Assembly: GCA_050486405.1 (NCBI GenBank)
Contig: JBJHDF010000004.1
Span: 132,437-196,436 of the forward strand
Length of the DNA: 64,000 bases
Origin: JBJHDF01 sp050486405
GTDB lineage: Bacteria; Pseudomonadota; Gammaproteobacteria; Pseudomonadales; Cellvibrionaceae
Reading direction: 5' to 3'
Shown: positions 24,692 through 33,796 of the stretch, one piece after another
Layout of the letters: each line of letters opens with the position of its first letter
How positions within the stretch are numbered: position 1 is the first letter of the stretch
Notes under the pieces: model-generated
Told to the model about the DNA's origin: nothing
What the model saw: the letters and a program-made list of their open reading frames with translations, nothing else
Database searches by the model: none
Made by a program: the position numbers and the translations under genes

Positions 24692-25876
24692 CTATCCGTA
24701 GACAATCTTCCCGCGCCGCAGTTGCGCTGCGGCCAGCAGCCAGGCCAGTACTGCCAGTGGCGCGGCAGTGAGCCAGACTTGCAGCAGGGCCAGCGACGGC
24801 AGCTCGCCGCCCAGCAGCAGCTCGCGGATGCCCACCTGCTGGGCCAGCACCGGCACCCAGTAGAACCAGTCGGCCGGCACGCCCGGGCTGAACATGGTGA
24901 AGAAAAAGGGAACCAGCGGCAGCAGGGTCATCAGGCCGATATAGGTCTGGGCGTCCTTGAAGGAGCGGGCGAAAATCGCCACCAGCAGTTGCAGGCTCAC
25001 CGCCATCAGCACGATGGGCAGGGTTATGGCGACTATGCCCAGATGCTGGCCCCAGCCCACGTCCACGCGCAGGCCCAGTTGATTGAAGGGAATAAGCGCC
25101 ATACACAGGCCCAATCCCACCAGTAACAGCCCCACCACCAGTAAGGTCAGCAACACACAGGTGAGCCACTTGCCCAGCATCAGCGCCGGGGACGAGGCCG
25201 GGGTGATCAGCAGCGATTCCAGGGAACGGCGCTCGCGCTCGCCGGCGGTCATGTCGGCGGAAAAACCGACGCTGCCGATAAACGCGCTCATCAGGATAAA
25301 CATGGGCACGGCGCCGAGCAGAAAGCCGGCCATGCGGCGGTCGCTGGCGACATTGCTCTCGCGCAGCACCACCGGCTGCACCAGTTCCGGGCTGACGCCT
25401 CGCGCCAGGATGCGCAGGCTCGCCTCCTGGCGGCTCCAGGCGTTGATCTGCTGGCGGACAAAATGCAGGCTGCCGTGCACCGAGGGATTGGCGGCGTCGT
25501 ACACCAGCCAGAGAGTGGCGGAACGGAACCCGGCGTACTCGGCGGCGGCGGCCTCGGGCACGATCAGGCCGTATTCGATCTCGCGATTTTCCACGGCGGC
25601 GTAGATATCCTCGCGGCTCTCGTCCAACTCCACCCCCTGCTCGCGCAGCCAGTTCATCAGTTGCGGCAGATGTTCGGCGCCGGCCACCGCCAGCCGGGTG
25701 TCGCCGCCGGTGCCGCTCTGCCCCATATGGATGGCAAACAGGGAACTGCCGGCAAAGGCGAGAATGAAATACACCGGCATCAGAAACGCCAGACGCAGGG
25801 AGCGCTTGTCGCGCAGGGCGTCCAGCACCTCCTTGCGCCAGACGGTGAGCACGGTGTGCCAGCGGGAATCAGCCAC
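24692..25876 (-). CDS. ABC transporter permease (NatB/ABC-2 type)
   Basis: 394 residues with an ABC-2 permease plan: one N-terminal membrane segment (FLMPVYFILAFAGSSLFAI), a large external loop (about 45-190), then five or six membrane segments ending near the C-terminus. The GERERRSLESLL cytoplasmic motif is typical of NatB-like Na+ or drug exporters. The GTG start has GGAGGT five bases upstream and overlaps the end of the ATPase gene by 8 bases. It pairs with the adjacent ATPase; the substrate is unknown. Confidence 0.88.
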   Translation of the reverse strand: MADSRWHTVLTVWRKEVLDALRDKRSLRLAFLMPVYFILAFAGSSLFAIHMGQSGTGGDTRLAVAGAEHLPQLMNWLREQGVELDESREDIYAAVENREIEYGLIVPEAAAAEYAGFRSATLWLVYDAANPSVHGSLHFVRQQINAWSRQEASLRILARGVSPELVQPVVLRESNVASDRRMAGFLLGAVPMFILMSAFIGSVGFSADMTAGERERRSLESLLITPASSPALMLGKWLTCVLLTLLVVGLLLVGLGLCMALIPFNQLGLRVDVGWGQHLGIVAITLPIVLMAVSLQLLVAIFARSFKDAQTYIGLMTLLPLVPFFFTMFSPGVPADWFYWVPVLAQQVGIRELLLGGELPSLALLQVWLTAAPLAVLAWLLAAAQLRRGKIVYG

Positions 25877-26618
25877 GGGCCACCTCCTCCGCTCCGGTCA
25901 GTTTCACGAAAGCGTCCTCCAGATTACTTTCGCCGGCCCGCTCGACAACCTCGGCCACGGTGCCGTCGGCGACAATGCGCCCCCGGGCGATCAGGATCAC
26001 CCGATCGCACAGGTTGTTGACTTCGTGCATCAGGTGACTGGAAAAGAGCACGCAGCGACCCCGGTCACGCAGGGTGAGCAACAGCTTGCGCACCGCCCGG
26101 GTGGTGATCACATCCAGGCCATTGGTGGGCTCATCCAGCAGGATATGGGACGGCTGGTGGACTATGGCCCGGGCCAGGGCGGTTTTCATGCGCTCGCCCA
26201 GGGAAAAGCCCTCGGCCCGGCGTTCGGCGATGCCGGCCATGCCCAGCAGATCGATCAGCTCGTCGCTGTGCCGCTGCAGGTCGGCCTCGGCCATACCGTG
26301 CAGGCGGCCGAAATAGGCGATGTTCTCGCGGGCGGTGAGACGCCGGTAGAGACCGGTGTCGTCCGGCAGCACCCCCAGGCGGCGGCGCGCGGCGTTGGCC
26401 CGGGTCCGCACGTCCAGACCGTCCACCCGGATACTGCCGGCACTGGGCTCCAACAGGCCGTAGATCAGGCGCATCAGGGTGGTCTTGCCGGCGCCGTTGA
26501 GTCCCAGCAGGCCGACGATCTGGCCGTTGGGCAGTTCCAGATTCACGTCCTGCAGGGCCTGGACCAGGCCGCTGCGGGCGGTGCCGAAGTGCTTGCTGAG
26601 GTTCTGTATTTCAATCAC
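25869..26618 (-). CDS. ABC transporter ATP-binding protein (NatA type)
   Basis: 249 residues with all ABC ATPase motifs: Walker A GLNGAGKTTLMR, Q-loop GVLPDDTGLY, signature FSLGERMKTALARA (a variant of LSGGQ), Walker B HILLDEPTNGLD and the H-switch CVLFSSHLMHEV. It powers the neighbouring permease. Start is GTG overlapping the upstream stop (GTGA), showing translational coupling with the alpha/beta hydrolase gene. Confidence 0.93.
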   Translation of the reverse strand: MIEIQNLSKHFGTARSGLVQALQDVNLELPNGQIVGLLGLNGAGKTTLMRLIYGLLEPSAGSIRVDGLDVRTRANAARRRLGVLPDDTGLYRRLTARENIAYFGRLHGMAEADLQRHSDELIDLLGMAGIAERRAEGFSLGERMKTALARAIVHQPSHILLDEPTNGLDVITTRAVRKLLLTLRDRGRCVLFSSHLMHEVNNLCDRVILIARGRIVADGTVAEVVERAGESNLEDAFVKLTGAEEVARG

Positions 26619-28129
26619 GGTGCCGCGTCCTCCGGCTCGGTGCCCATATCCCGCAAGGGGGGCAGCGGGGCTATGGCCTGGATGCAGGTGGTATCCAGGT
26701 CGCGGTGATGTCCGGCGTCGACAAAGCGCTCAATCAGGCGCCGGGCGCAGCCGTGGTAGGTGACGCCGTGGTGGGCGCCCGGCGCCACCAGGTGCAGGCC
26801 GTTGTCCAGGCCGGCGGCCATCTGCTCACCCCAGCGCGGCGGCGTCACCGGGTCCAGATCGCCGGACAGCAACAGCGCCGGCACCGGGCTGGTCACCGGC
26901 CGGTAGTACTCCTCCGCCATGGGCACCACCGGCCAGAAATCACAGATTTGTGTAAAGACGTCGGTCAGCTCCAGCCCCAGTAGAGGTTGCGACTGTTCCA
27001 ACCCCAACTGCCGGACCAGGGAAAAATCCTCGGCGCAGACCACGCTGTAGTGCAGGGCCAGGTTGATGCCCAGTTGGGCCTGCTGACCTTCTGCCAGCAG
27101 CCATAGCACCGCCAGGGTGCTGTAGTCCCCCTCGTAGGCGCGGGCCACGGCCACCGGCAACATCCGGGACAGTTCGCGGCTGTAGAGCACCATGCGCAGC
27201 AGGCCGACAAACGCCTGATCGCTGAGTTGCACCTGGGTTTCCCGGCCACTGCGCGGGTGCGCCAGGGTGACGGACACCGGCTCCCCGGCCAGGCGCCGGA
27301 CCACCGCCTCGGCCCGGGGCAGCAGCGGCCCCTGGGTCCCGGCGCACCAGGCATCGGCGGTGCAGTGCTCGTGCAACAGTTCCAGGGCACGGCCGGCGTC
27401 CTCGCCGCTGTGCCAGGGCAGTGCCAGGGCTACCGGCGCGGCGCCGTCGAGCACCACACTGCGTACGCTGTCGCCGTGGCGGCGCAGCATCTCCGTGGCC
27501 AGGCGGGTGCCGTAAGAGATACCCCAGAGATTGATCTTGTCGTAACCCAATGCCCGGCGCACCCAGTCCAGATCGTCCGCCGCCTGCACCGTGGTAAACA
27601 GCGTCGCCGGGTGCTCCAGAGCTGCAGCGCAGTCAGCCAACGCTTCCAGCCAAGGGGCCAGATCCAGTAACAAGTCCAACCCTGGGCTACGCAACTCATC
27701 CAGATCACACGCCAGGGGCGCGGATTGACCGGTGCCGCGCTGGTCCACAAACACCAGATCCCGGGAGCGGCGGATATCGCCGAAAAAGTGCAGCAGCGTC
27801 TCTGCCTGCTCCACCGCCGCCTGTCCGGGGCCACCCACCAGCACGAACAAAGGGTCCGGTTCCGGCGCCGGGGCAATGGCCGGCAGCAACAATACATTCA
27901 GGGAGATCTGCTCGCCGTCGGGGTCATTCGGGTCAAGCGGCACCGGCAGGGTACCGCAGCGGGCACCGCTGACCAGCGGTGGCTTGCCCGTTTCGGCAAA
28001 GCCGGGGCACAGGTCCAGCACCTGCTCCACAGCGTTACCCCGGGCGCTGCCGCCCCCGGGGTCGCAACCGACAATCAGGGCCAGGGCCAGGGAGAGAACC
28101 AGTCTCTGCAACGGAATGCTCACAGTCAT
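26615..28129 (-). CDS. Exported alpha/beta hydrolase (TAP-like tripeptidyl aminopeptidase family), lipoprotein
   Basis: 504 residues. A signal peptide ends in a lipobox (ALALIVGC). The hydrolase fold shows the oxyanion region LVGGPGQAA, DQRGTGQS, the nucleophile elbow WGISYGTR with its Ser, the Asp in LSGDLDPVTPP and the His in PGAHHGVTYHGC, with the C-terminal TAP-like domain. This family includes proline iminopeptidases and tripeptidyl aminopeptidases; activity here is probably peptidase or esterase in the periplasm. It is 8 bases downstream of the AAA gene and coupled to natA, so the exporter and hydrolase may act on one compound. Confidence 0.88.
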   Translation of the reverse strand: MTVSIPLQRLVLSLALALIVGCDPGGGSARGNAVEQVLDLCPGFAETGKPPLVSGARCGTLPVPLDPNDPDGEQISLNVLLLPAIAPAPEPDPLFVLVGGPGQAAVEQAETLLHFFGDIRRSRDLVFVDQRGTGQSAPLACDLDELRSPGLDLLLDLAPWLEALADCAAALEHPATLFTTVQAADDLDWVRRALGYDKINLWGISYGTRLATEMLRRHGDSVRSVVLDGAAPVALALPWHSGEDAGRALELLHEHCTADAWCAGTQGPLLPRAEAVVRRLAGEPVSVTLAHPRSGRETQVQLSDQAFVGLLRMVLYSRELSRMLPVAVARAYEGDYSTLAVLWLLAEGQQAQLGINLALHYSVVCAEDFSLVRQLGLEQSQPLLGLELTDVFTQICDFWPVVPMAEEYYRPVTSPVPALLLSGDLDPVTPPRWGEQMAAGLDNGLHLVAPGAHHGVTYHGCARRLIERFVDAGHHRDLDTTCIQAIAPLPPLRDMGTEPEDAAP

Positions 28130-28137
28130 GATCCCGC

Positions 28138-29619
28138 TCAGGCCGGCACGGTGCGCTCGGCGGCCCAGTGGCGCAACTGCTGGATCTGCTCGGCCATCAC
28201 CACCGACAGGGGGCTGGTGTCGTTGATCTCGCGCAGCAACTGCTCGGTGTTCATGGCGCCACCCTGGGCGGCGGCGCTGTAACAGGCGGCGACCACCGCC
28301 TGTTCGATCTCAGCGCCGGAGAAACCCTCGCTGGCGGCGCTGAGCTGTTCCAGGTCGAACTCCGCCGGGTCCAGACCCCGCTTTTTCAGGTGGATATCGA
28401 AAATGATGCGGCGCACCGGCTCGTCGGGGAAGTCGACAAAGAAGATTTCATCCAGGCGGCCCTTGCGGATCAGCTCCGGCGGCAGGCGGCTGATGTCGTT
28501 GCTGGTGGCGGTGAGGAACACCCGGTTCTTGCGCTCGGCCATCCAGGTCAGCAGAGTGCCCAGCACCCGCTGGGAGGTGCCACCGTCGTTGTCGCTGCGC
28601 GACATGGCCTTTTCGATCTCGTCCATCCAGAGCACGCAGGGCGCCATGGCATCGGCCATTTTCAGGGCCTCGCGCAGGTTGCGTTCGGTTTCGCCGTGGT
28701 ACTTGTTGTACAGGGCGCCCATGTCCAAGCGCAGCAGGGGCAGCCCCCAGGTGCCGGCCACCGCCTTGGCGGCCAGGCTCTTGCCGCCACCCTGCACCCC
28801 CAGCAGCATGATGCCCCGGGGCGGGTCCAGATTGCCGTTGCCCTCGGCGATAAAGGCCGCCTTGCGGGCATTGAGCCAGCGCTTGAGGTTGGCCAGACCG
28901 CCCACCTGGGAAAAGTCGGCGGTTTCGTATTCGAAGCTCATCACCCCTTCCATGTCCAGCAACTCGAACTTGGCCTTGTTCACCGCCGGGATGTCCGCCT
29001 CGGTGATGGCGCCGTCCTGCCAGATGGCAATGCGCACCAGCCGGCGCACGTCGCTGACGCTCAGGCCCTGGAGGTTGGCCACCAGCTTGCGCAGGGTGAC
29101 GTTGTCGGTCTTCACCCGGACATTGCTGTTGCGGTCGGACCAGTTTTTCGCCTCCTCGCGGATGATGGCCATGATGCGCTCGTCGCTGGGCAGCGACAGG
29201 CTGAAGGTAGCGCTGTAGCGCAGCAGTTCCGGCGGCAATTTCAGCTTGTGGCTGAGAAACACCAGGGTATGGGGCACCGCCAGGTGATTGAGGGCGATGT
29301 CCTTGATCAGCCGCACCAGTTGCGGCTGATCGAGAAAGGGGTGCATGTCGCACAGGGCGAACAGGCCCGCCTCGGCCCGGGCCTTGATGTGCATGAGCAC
29401 CTCCCCGGGTTCGCTGTGGGTCGTGCCCTGCGGCACCAGTTGGGGGCCGAAGCCAATACGGGCCAGGCCGTCGGTGACGGACCAGCGCTGCAGGTCCTTG
29501 CCCTGCTGCCGGGCGGTACGCAGCAGCATATCCAGGGCCTTTTTCTCCTCGTGGGTCTCGATGACCACCAGAGGGATGCGCGAATCCAGTATCAGCTTCA
29601 GATCGTTGGCATTGTCCAT
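28138..29619 (-). CDS. Ycf46-like AAA ATPase
   Basis: 493 residues: an N-terminal domain (1-240; DLKLILDSRIPLVVIETHEEKKAL) typical of Ycf46-like proteins and a C-terminal AAA module with Walker A LLGVQGGGKSLAAKA (GxxGxGK with Gln), Walker B CVLWMDEIEK, sensor FLTATSN and arginine-finger segment LPPELIRKGRLDE, as in FtsH-type AAA domains but without a protease domain. Homologues occur in cyanobacteria and proteobacteria; the role is not well defined. It heads the leftward operon with the hydrolase and ABC exporter. Confidence 0.88.
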   Translation of the reverse strand: MDNANDLKLILDSRIPLVVIETHEEKKALDMLLRTARQQGKDLQRWSVTDGLARIGFGPQLVPQGTTHSEPGEVLMHIKARAEAGLFALCDMHPFLDQPQLVRLIKDIALNHLAVPHTLVFLSHKLKLPPELLRYSATFSLSLPSDERIMAIIREEAKNWSDRNSNVRVKTDNVTLRKLVANLQGLSVSDVRRLVRIAIWQDGAITEADIPAVNKAKFELLDMEGVMSFEYETADFSQVGGLANLKRWLNARKAAFIAEGNGNLDPPRGIMLLGVQGGGKSLAAKAVAGTWGLPLLRLDMGALYNKYHGETERNLREALKMADAMAPCVLWMDEIEKAMSRSDNDGGTSQRVLGTLLTWMAERKNRVFLTATSNDISRLPPELIRKGRLDEIFFVDFPDEPVRRIIFDIHLKKRGLDPAEFDLEQLSAASEGFSGAEIEQAVVAACYSAAAQGGAMNTEQLLREINDTSPLSVVMAEQIQQLRHWAAERTVPA

Positions 29620-29703
29620 GCTTGCATTTTCTCCGTTCTTGCCTTAGAAGGTAGGAACGCGCCATGATAGCAGACTCGATTCGCGCCCTGTCAGGAGGAC
29701 TTG

Positions 29704-30468
29704 ATGCAAGGCTGCGCCGCCACCCGGCAAACCAGCAGAAACCCCCGATTCGGTGCAAAGCTCAGGAGGGGGATTCTGCTCGTATACCTATTGGCCTGGG
29801 GCGCCACCGCTGAGACGCGCCCGCTAATTGTCTTCTCCTGCTGGGTTCCCCCGCAGTTCACCGCCTACGGCGAAATGGAAGTCCTCTATCGGGACGCCTT
29901 CGACGCCCTGGGCTATGACTTCCAGATGCAGCACAGACCCAGCCAACGCTCCCTGCAGGAAGCCGTGCACGGTGTTACCGACGGCGAGTGCATTCGCACC
30001 GGCAATGTGCTGACGCGCAGTGAAGACTTCGAACTGATTCGGGTGGACGCTCTGCTGGTGACTGCGGACCTGGAAGCCTGGGGCACCGAAAAGCCTGAGG
30101 AGTCAACCCGGTTCAGTTCCATGGCTGACCTGGCCCAGGGCGATTATCGCATCGGCTACCCCAGGGGCGCCGAAGCCGTGCCGGAACTGATCGCCCGATT
30201 TCAAGTGGAGAACACTCACCCGGTGGCTAACCCCGAGGTGGGACTGCGCATGCTGGCCGCCGGGCGGCTGGACTTTTACGTGGACACCGGCCCTGTTATT
30301 CGTATGACACTGCGAGAGATGGATTTGCCCGTGCCGCTTTACGCCGTTGGCAAACTGATGCCGCTGGAAGGTTATCCCTACCTGAACCGCCGTCACCAGC
30401 ATCTGCTGCCGGATCTGGCCAGGGAACTGCGCGCGCGCCTGTCACCGGAGGGGCTCAGTCAGCACTGA
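29704..30468 (+). CDS. Exported solute-binding-like protein
   Basis: 254 residues with an N-terminal signal-like segment (GILLVYLLAWGATAE) and the fold pattern of periplasmic amino-acid-binding (SBP family 3) proteins: LIVFSCWVPPQFTAYGEMEVLYRDAFDALGY, then DGECIRTGNVLT and LDFYVDTGPVIRM. There is no adjacent permease, so it may sense rather than import. The ATG has AGGAGG five bases upstream. Confidence 0.75.
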   Translation: MQGCAATRQTSRNPRFGAKLRRGILLVYLLAWGATAETRPLIVFSCWVPPQFTAYGEMEVLYRDAFDALGYDFQMQHRPSQRSLQEAVHGVTDGECIRTGNVLTRSEDFELIRVDALLVTADLEAWGTEKPEESTRFSSMADLAQGDYRIGYPRGAEAVPELIARFQVENTHPVANPEVGLRMLAAGRLDFYVDTGPVIRMTLREMDLPVPLYAVGKLMPLEGYPYLNRRHQHLLPDLARELRARLSPEGLSQH

Positions 30469-30495
30469 GGCACCCTTTTCTGCTAGACTGGGGCC

Positions 30496-31143
30496 ATGAC
30501 CCGCACCCGACTCTCCCCGCTTGACCAACTCGTTGCGCAGTTTGATCGCGCCCTGCGCACCTGTACCGGCGTCGATCGCGCCGAAGCCCGGCGCCCCTCG
30601 CCAGCCCAGGGCATGCCAGAGGCTGAACTCAGCGCCCGGGAGACGCGACACGCCGCTGGCCTGATGCGCGTCAACCACTCGGGGGAGGTATGCGCCCAAG
30701 CCCTTTATCAGGGTCAGGCGCTCACCGCCAGACTGCCCACCGTGCGCCGGGAAATGGAGGAGGCCGCCGCTGAGGAGGTCGATCATCTGGTCTGGTGCGA
30801 GCAGCGGCTGGAAGCGTTGGGCAGCCACACCAGCTATCTCAACCCCTTGTGGTATGGCCTGTCGTTTGCTCTGGGCGCCGGCGCGGGATTGATCGGCGAC
30901 CGGGTGAGCCTGGGCTTTGTGGCCGCCACCGAGCAGCAGGTGTGCAGGCACCTGGAGGGTCATCTGGCCAGCCTGCCGGAGCAGGACTTGCCCAGCCGCG
31001 CCGTGGTAGGTCAGATGCTGGAGGATGAGGCCAAACACGCCGACACGGCCCTGGCGGCCGGTGGTCTGGATTTTCCGGCGCCGGTAAAAGCCGCCATGAC
31101 GCTGGTGTCAAGGGCCATGACCGCCACCAGCTATCGTCTATAA
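30496..31143 (+). CDS. coq7: 3-demethoxyubiquinol 3-hydroxylase (Coq7)
   Basis: Di-iron monooxygenase of ubiquinone synthesis, 215 residues. Iron ligands are visible: Glu in MRVNHSGEVCAQALYQGQAL, the EEVDHL motif (AAAEEVDHLVWCEQRL), and the C-terminal EDEAKHADTAL, arranged as in Coq7/UbiF substitutes in Pseudomonas-type bacteria. The ATG follows a weak site GGGGCC. It stands alone, followed by a strong hairpin. Confidence 0.95.
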   Translation: MTRTRLSPLDQLVAQFDRALRTCTGVDRAEARRPSPAQGMPEAELSARETRHAAGLMRVNHSGEVCAQALYQGQALTARLPTVRREMEEAAAEEVDHLVWCEQRLEALGSHTSYLNPLWYGLSFALGAGAGLIGDRVSLGFVAATEQQVCRHLEGHLASLPEQDLPSRAVVGQMLEDEAKHADTALAAGGLDFPAPVKAAMTLVSRAMTATSYRL

Positions 31144-31146
31144 CTA

Positions 31147-31182
31147 ACCGCCCAATATTTCATCCCTGAAATATTGGGCGGT
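31147..31182. terminator. Perfect 16-bp hairpin after coq7
   Basis: ACCGCCCAATATTTCA and its exact complement flank a four-base TCCC loop, starting 4 bases after the coq7 stop. There is no T-run, so it may act as a transcript-stabilising hairpin or a Rho-dependent stop rather than an intrinsic terminator. Confidence 0.6.
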
Positions 31183-31184
31183 CG

Positions 31185-31298
31185 CCTATGAAATCCTGGC
31201 GCAACTGCGCGGAGTTGCTTGAATTTCATAGGCTCGCGCCCGGGCTTCGCCCGGCGGGCAGCAGAGCCCGCCCCGCGAGCGAAGCGAGTGCTTTGGGC
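31185..31298. repeat. Composite inverted repeat with REP-like element
   Basis: GCCTATGAAAT and ATTTCATAGGC form an outer pair, followed by CCGGGCTTCGCCCGG, a palindrome, and a 37-bp block (31262-31298) that recurs at 33588-33624 with two differences. The block contains the near-palindrome GCGAGCGAAGCGAGTG. The gap between coq7 and the OsmC gene holds no gene. Confidence 0.65.
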
Positions 31299-31336
31299 GC
31301 ATCCATGTGCTGCGGGTTACCGCTCTGCTGGCGCGA

Positions 31337-31756
31337 TCAGGTGTTCTCGATTTGATAATCGTGGGTGATCTCCACTCCCGCGGCCTCCAGCATGATGGAG
31401 GCTGAACAGTATTTGGTGGCGGACAGTTCCACTGCGCGCTTCACCTGACTTTCCTTGAGTTCCCGGCCCGATACCACAAAATGCAGGTGTATCCGGGTAA
31501 ATGGCGATGGCACGCCCTCGGCCCGCTCGGCGCTCAATTCCACGCGGCAATCGGCCACCTGCTGGCGGGCCTTGCCGAGAATACTCATGACGTCAAAGGC
31601 GGAGCAGCCACCCAGGCCCAGCAGCAGCATCTCCATGGGCCGCACCCCGGTGTTGCGCCCGCCGTGATCTGGCGGGCCGTCCATCACCACCGAGTGCCCA
31701 CTGCCGGATTCACCGAGAAACTGGGCGCCATCCACCCACTTGACTGTTGCCTTCAT
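31337..31756 (-). CDS. OsmC-family protein (YhfA type)
   Basis: 139 residues with the OsmC/Ohr fold: GGRNTGVRPMEMLLLGLGGCSAFDVMSIL carries the first conserved Cys of the family and SATKYCSASIMLE the second, so a thiol peroxidase activity is possible. It is divergent from crp, the same arrangement as yhfA-crp in E. coli, which supports the YhfA assignment. The ATG opening MKATVKWVDGAQF has AGAGGT four bases upstream. Confidence 0.9.
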   Translation of the reverse strand: MKATVKWVDGAQFLGESGSGHSVVMDGPPDHGGRNTGVRPMEMLLLGLGGCSAFDVMSILGKARQQVADCRVELSAERAEGVPSPFTRIHLHFVVSGRELKESQVKRAVELSATKYCSASIMLEAAGVEITHDYQIENT

Positions 31757-32024
31757 GCTGACCTCTTGTACCAATAACCAATTCCGGAGAATCCGGACAA
31801 CTTTTTCGCCGTGGCGCTGTCCCACAAAACGGCCGCCAGCTTATCACAGGGCGTCGCAAAGTGGACATTGTCGCAATTTCCCGCTGCAAATGCGGCCATT
31901 TACCAACTTTTAGTAGACAACAGAATTCTCCGGGCTTATAACTGCAACATCACAGCAGCGCCTCAACCCCGCGACACTCCGGGGCTTTCTTGTTGAGACA
32001 AATAATACGGAAAGGAGTTGAACC

Positions 32025-32660
32025 TTGGTCGCCGTCTCATTGACACCACAATTGAAAAACGTGGATGAGTTTCTCAGCCACTGCCACCGCCGCCGCTATC
32101 CGGCCAAAAGCACCATCATCTACGCCGGAGACAAAAGTGACTCGCTCTACTACATAGTACGTGGCTCGGTCACCGTGTTGATCGAGGACGACGAAGGCCG
32201 CGAGATGATCGTCGCCTACCTGAACGACGGCGACTTTTTCGGTGAAATGGGTCTGTTTGATGCCCAGGACTCCCGCAGCGCCTGGGTGCGGGCCAAGTCC
32301 GAGTGCGAGGTGGCGGAAATCAGCTATGGCAAGTTCCAGGAGCTGTCCACCAGCCACCCGGAATTCCTCTTCGCCCTGAGCACCCAGATGGCCCAGCGCC
32401 TGCGCAACACCACCCGCAAGGTGGGCGACCTGGCGTTCCTCGATGTCACCGGACGCGTGGCCCGTACCCTGCTGGACCTGAGCAAGGAGCCGGACGCCAT
32501 GACCCATCCGGACGGCATGCAGATCAAGATCACCCGCCAGGAGATCGGTCGCATCGTCGGCTGCTCCCGGGAGATGGTGGGACGGGTACTGAAAACCCTG
32601 GAAGAACAGGGGTTGGTGGCAGTCAAGGGCAAGACAATGGTAGTCTACGGCACCCGTTGA
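32025..32660 (+). CDS. crp: cAMP-responsive regulator Crp/Vfr
   Basis: 211-residue global transcription factor closest to Pseudomonas Vfr. The cyclic-nucleotide domain has GSVTVLIEDDEGREMIVAYLNDGDFFGEMGLF, with RSAWVRAKSECEVAEIS holding the phosphate-binding Arg-Ser. The DNA-binding domain is TRQEIGRIVGCSREMVGRVLKTLEEQGL. Translation starts at TTG: AAGGAG lies seven bases upstream and the protein begins MVAVSLTP, parallel to MVAITHTP of Vfr. The 268-bp upstream gap shared with the OsmC gene holds the promoter but no gene I can support. Confidence 0.96.
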   Translation: MVAVSLTPQLKNVDEFLSHCHRRRYPAKSTIIYAGDKSDSLYYIVRGSVTVLIEDDEGREMIVAYLNDGDFFGEMGLFDAQDSRSAWVRAKSECEVAEISYGKFQELSTSHPEFLFALSTQMAQRLRNTTRKVGDLAFLDVTGRVARTLLDLSKEPDAMTHPDGMQIKITRQEIGRIVGCSREMVGRVLKTLEEQGLVAVKGKTMVVYGTR

Positions 32661-32678
32661 AACGCACTGTAGCCGCCC

Positions 32679-33548
32679 TTGTCCGCAAAACTGTTACTCA
32701 CCACCAACCGCAACGCCCCAGGCAGTGCCCTGGAACACGAGCTGGAACGTGAATCCTTCAATCTCTGCCTGCCGGAGCCAGATACCGACTGGGCGAATCC
32801 GGCCAGCGTGGCCCAGTGCCTCGCCCGGCACAAACCCGATGTGGTGATCAACTGCCTGGGCTGGGCCAATCGTCCGGATGAAGCCCAGCGCTCGCTGCTT
32901 ACCCAGGCGGCGGAAAATCTCGCCCACCACTGTGGCGGCACCCCTCTGATTCACCTCTCCAGCTATCGGGTCTTTGGCGGCGACAATAAGAGCAGCCACA
33001 GCGAGCGGGATCCCACCGGCCCCAACAGTGAGGCCGGTGTGGCCTTTCTGGCGGCGGAGCAGGCCCTGGCGTCCTCCCTGGACAAGTGGCTGGCGCTGCG
33101 CCTGAGCTGGGTGGTGAGCAGCTACGAAGACAATCTGCTGACCCGGCTGCTCTCGGATCTGGCGGAAAGCCGGCCGCTGCGACTCAACAAGCGCCTGCGG
33201 GGCGCCCCCACCCCGCTATCGGATGTGGCCCGGGTGGTAGTGGCCATTGTCAAGCAAGTGACCTGCGGCGCGGAAAACTGGGGCGTGCTGCAGTACTGCA
33301 GTAGCGACGCCTGCAACCAGGCGGAGTTTGGCCGCCAACTGCTGGCCACGCTACAGCAGCAGGACCTGCTCTCCTCGGAGCCGGAGGTGGACGAGGTGGA
33401 CGAGATGGATGAGGGAGAGCCGGTCAGCGCGGTGCTGAGCATTAGGCGCTGCCGGGACTGTTTCGGCGTCCAGCCCCGGAGCTGGCGGCCCAGCCTGCTG
33501 CCCATGATCAAGCAGTGGCTGCACAACAACCCCGGAGCCAGGTTTTAG
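32679..33548 (+). CDS. RmlD-like sugar nucleotide reductase
   Basis: 289 residues of the extended SDR type related to dTDP-4-dehydrorhamnose reductase: KPDVVINCLGWANRPDEAQ, LIHLSSYRVFGG and WLALRLSWVVSS. The usual N-terminal GxxGxxG is degenerate (TTNRNAPGSALE) and the YxxxK catalytic pair is not obvious, so it may be a binding protein rather than an active reductase. Homologues sit beside vfr-like genes in related bacteria. The start is a TTG with no clear ribosome binding site; it follows crp by 18 bases. Confidence 0.75.
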   Translation: MSAKLLLTTNRNAPGSALEHELERESFNLCLPEPDTDWANPASVAQCLARHKPDVVINCLGWANRPDEAQRSLLTQAAENLAHHCGGTPLIHLSSYRVFGGDNKSSHSERDPTGPNSEAGVAFLAAEQALASSLDKWLALRLSWVVSSYEDNLLTRLLSDLAESRPLRLNKRLRGAPTPLSDVARVVVAIVKQVTCGAENWGVLQYCSSDACNQAEFGRQLLATLQQQDLLSSEPEVDEVDEMDEGEPVSAVLSIRRCRDCFGVQPRSWRPSLLPMIKQWLHNNPGARF

Positions 33549-33791
33549 TAACCCGGCAATAACAGGCAATTGCTCCTGCATTGCCTGCAGAGCCTGCCCC
33601 GCGAGCGAAGCGAGTGCATTGGGCATACATGCCATCCTTGGCAATAAACATTGCCGGGTTACTGCGGCGCACGGATGCGCCGCCGCCGGGCGAAGCCCGG
33701 TCGCAAGCCCTCGAAATGTCAGGAATTCCGCGTAATTCCGCCAGCATTTCAAGGGCGCCAATTAAATAGATCAGGACGATATATTTAATTG
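33547..33791. repeat. Nested inverted repeats between the RmlD-like gene and fabB
   Basis: AGTAACCCGGCAAT (33547) pairs with ATTGCCGGGTTACT (33650); inside, CAGGCAAT/ATTGCCTG forms a second hairpin, and the 37-bp REP-like block shared with 31262 follows at 33588. Further on are CCGGGCGAAGCCCGG and, next to the fabB stop, CAATTAAATA/TATTTAATTG. No gene is present in this 248-bp gap. Confidence 0.7.
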
Positions 33792-33796
33792 TTAGG

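Noticed and set aside
31811..31996. 61-aa frame upstream of crp
   Set aside because: No ribosome binding site or recognisable pattern; lies in the promoter region of crp.
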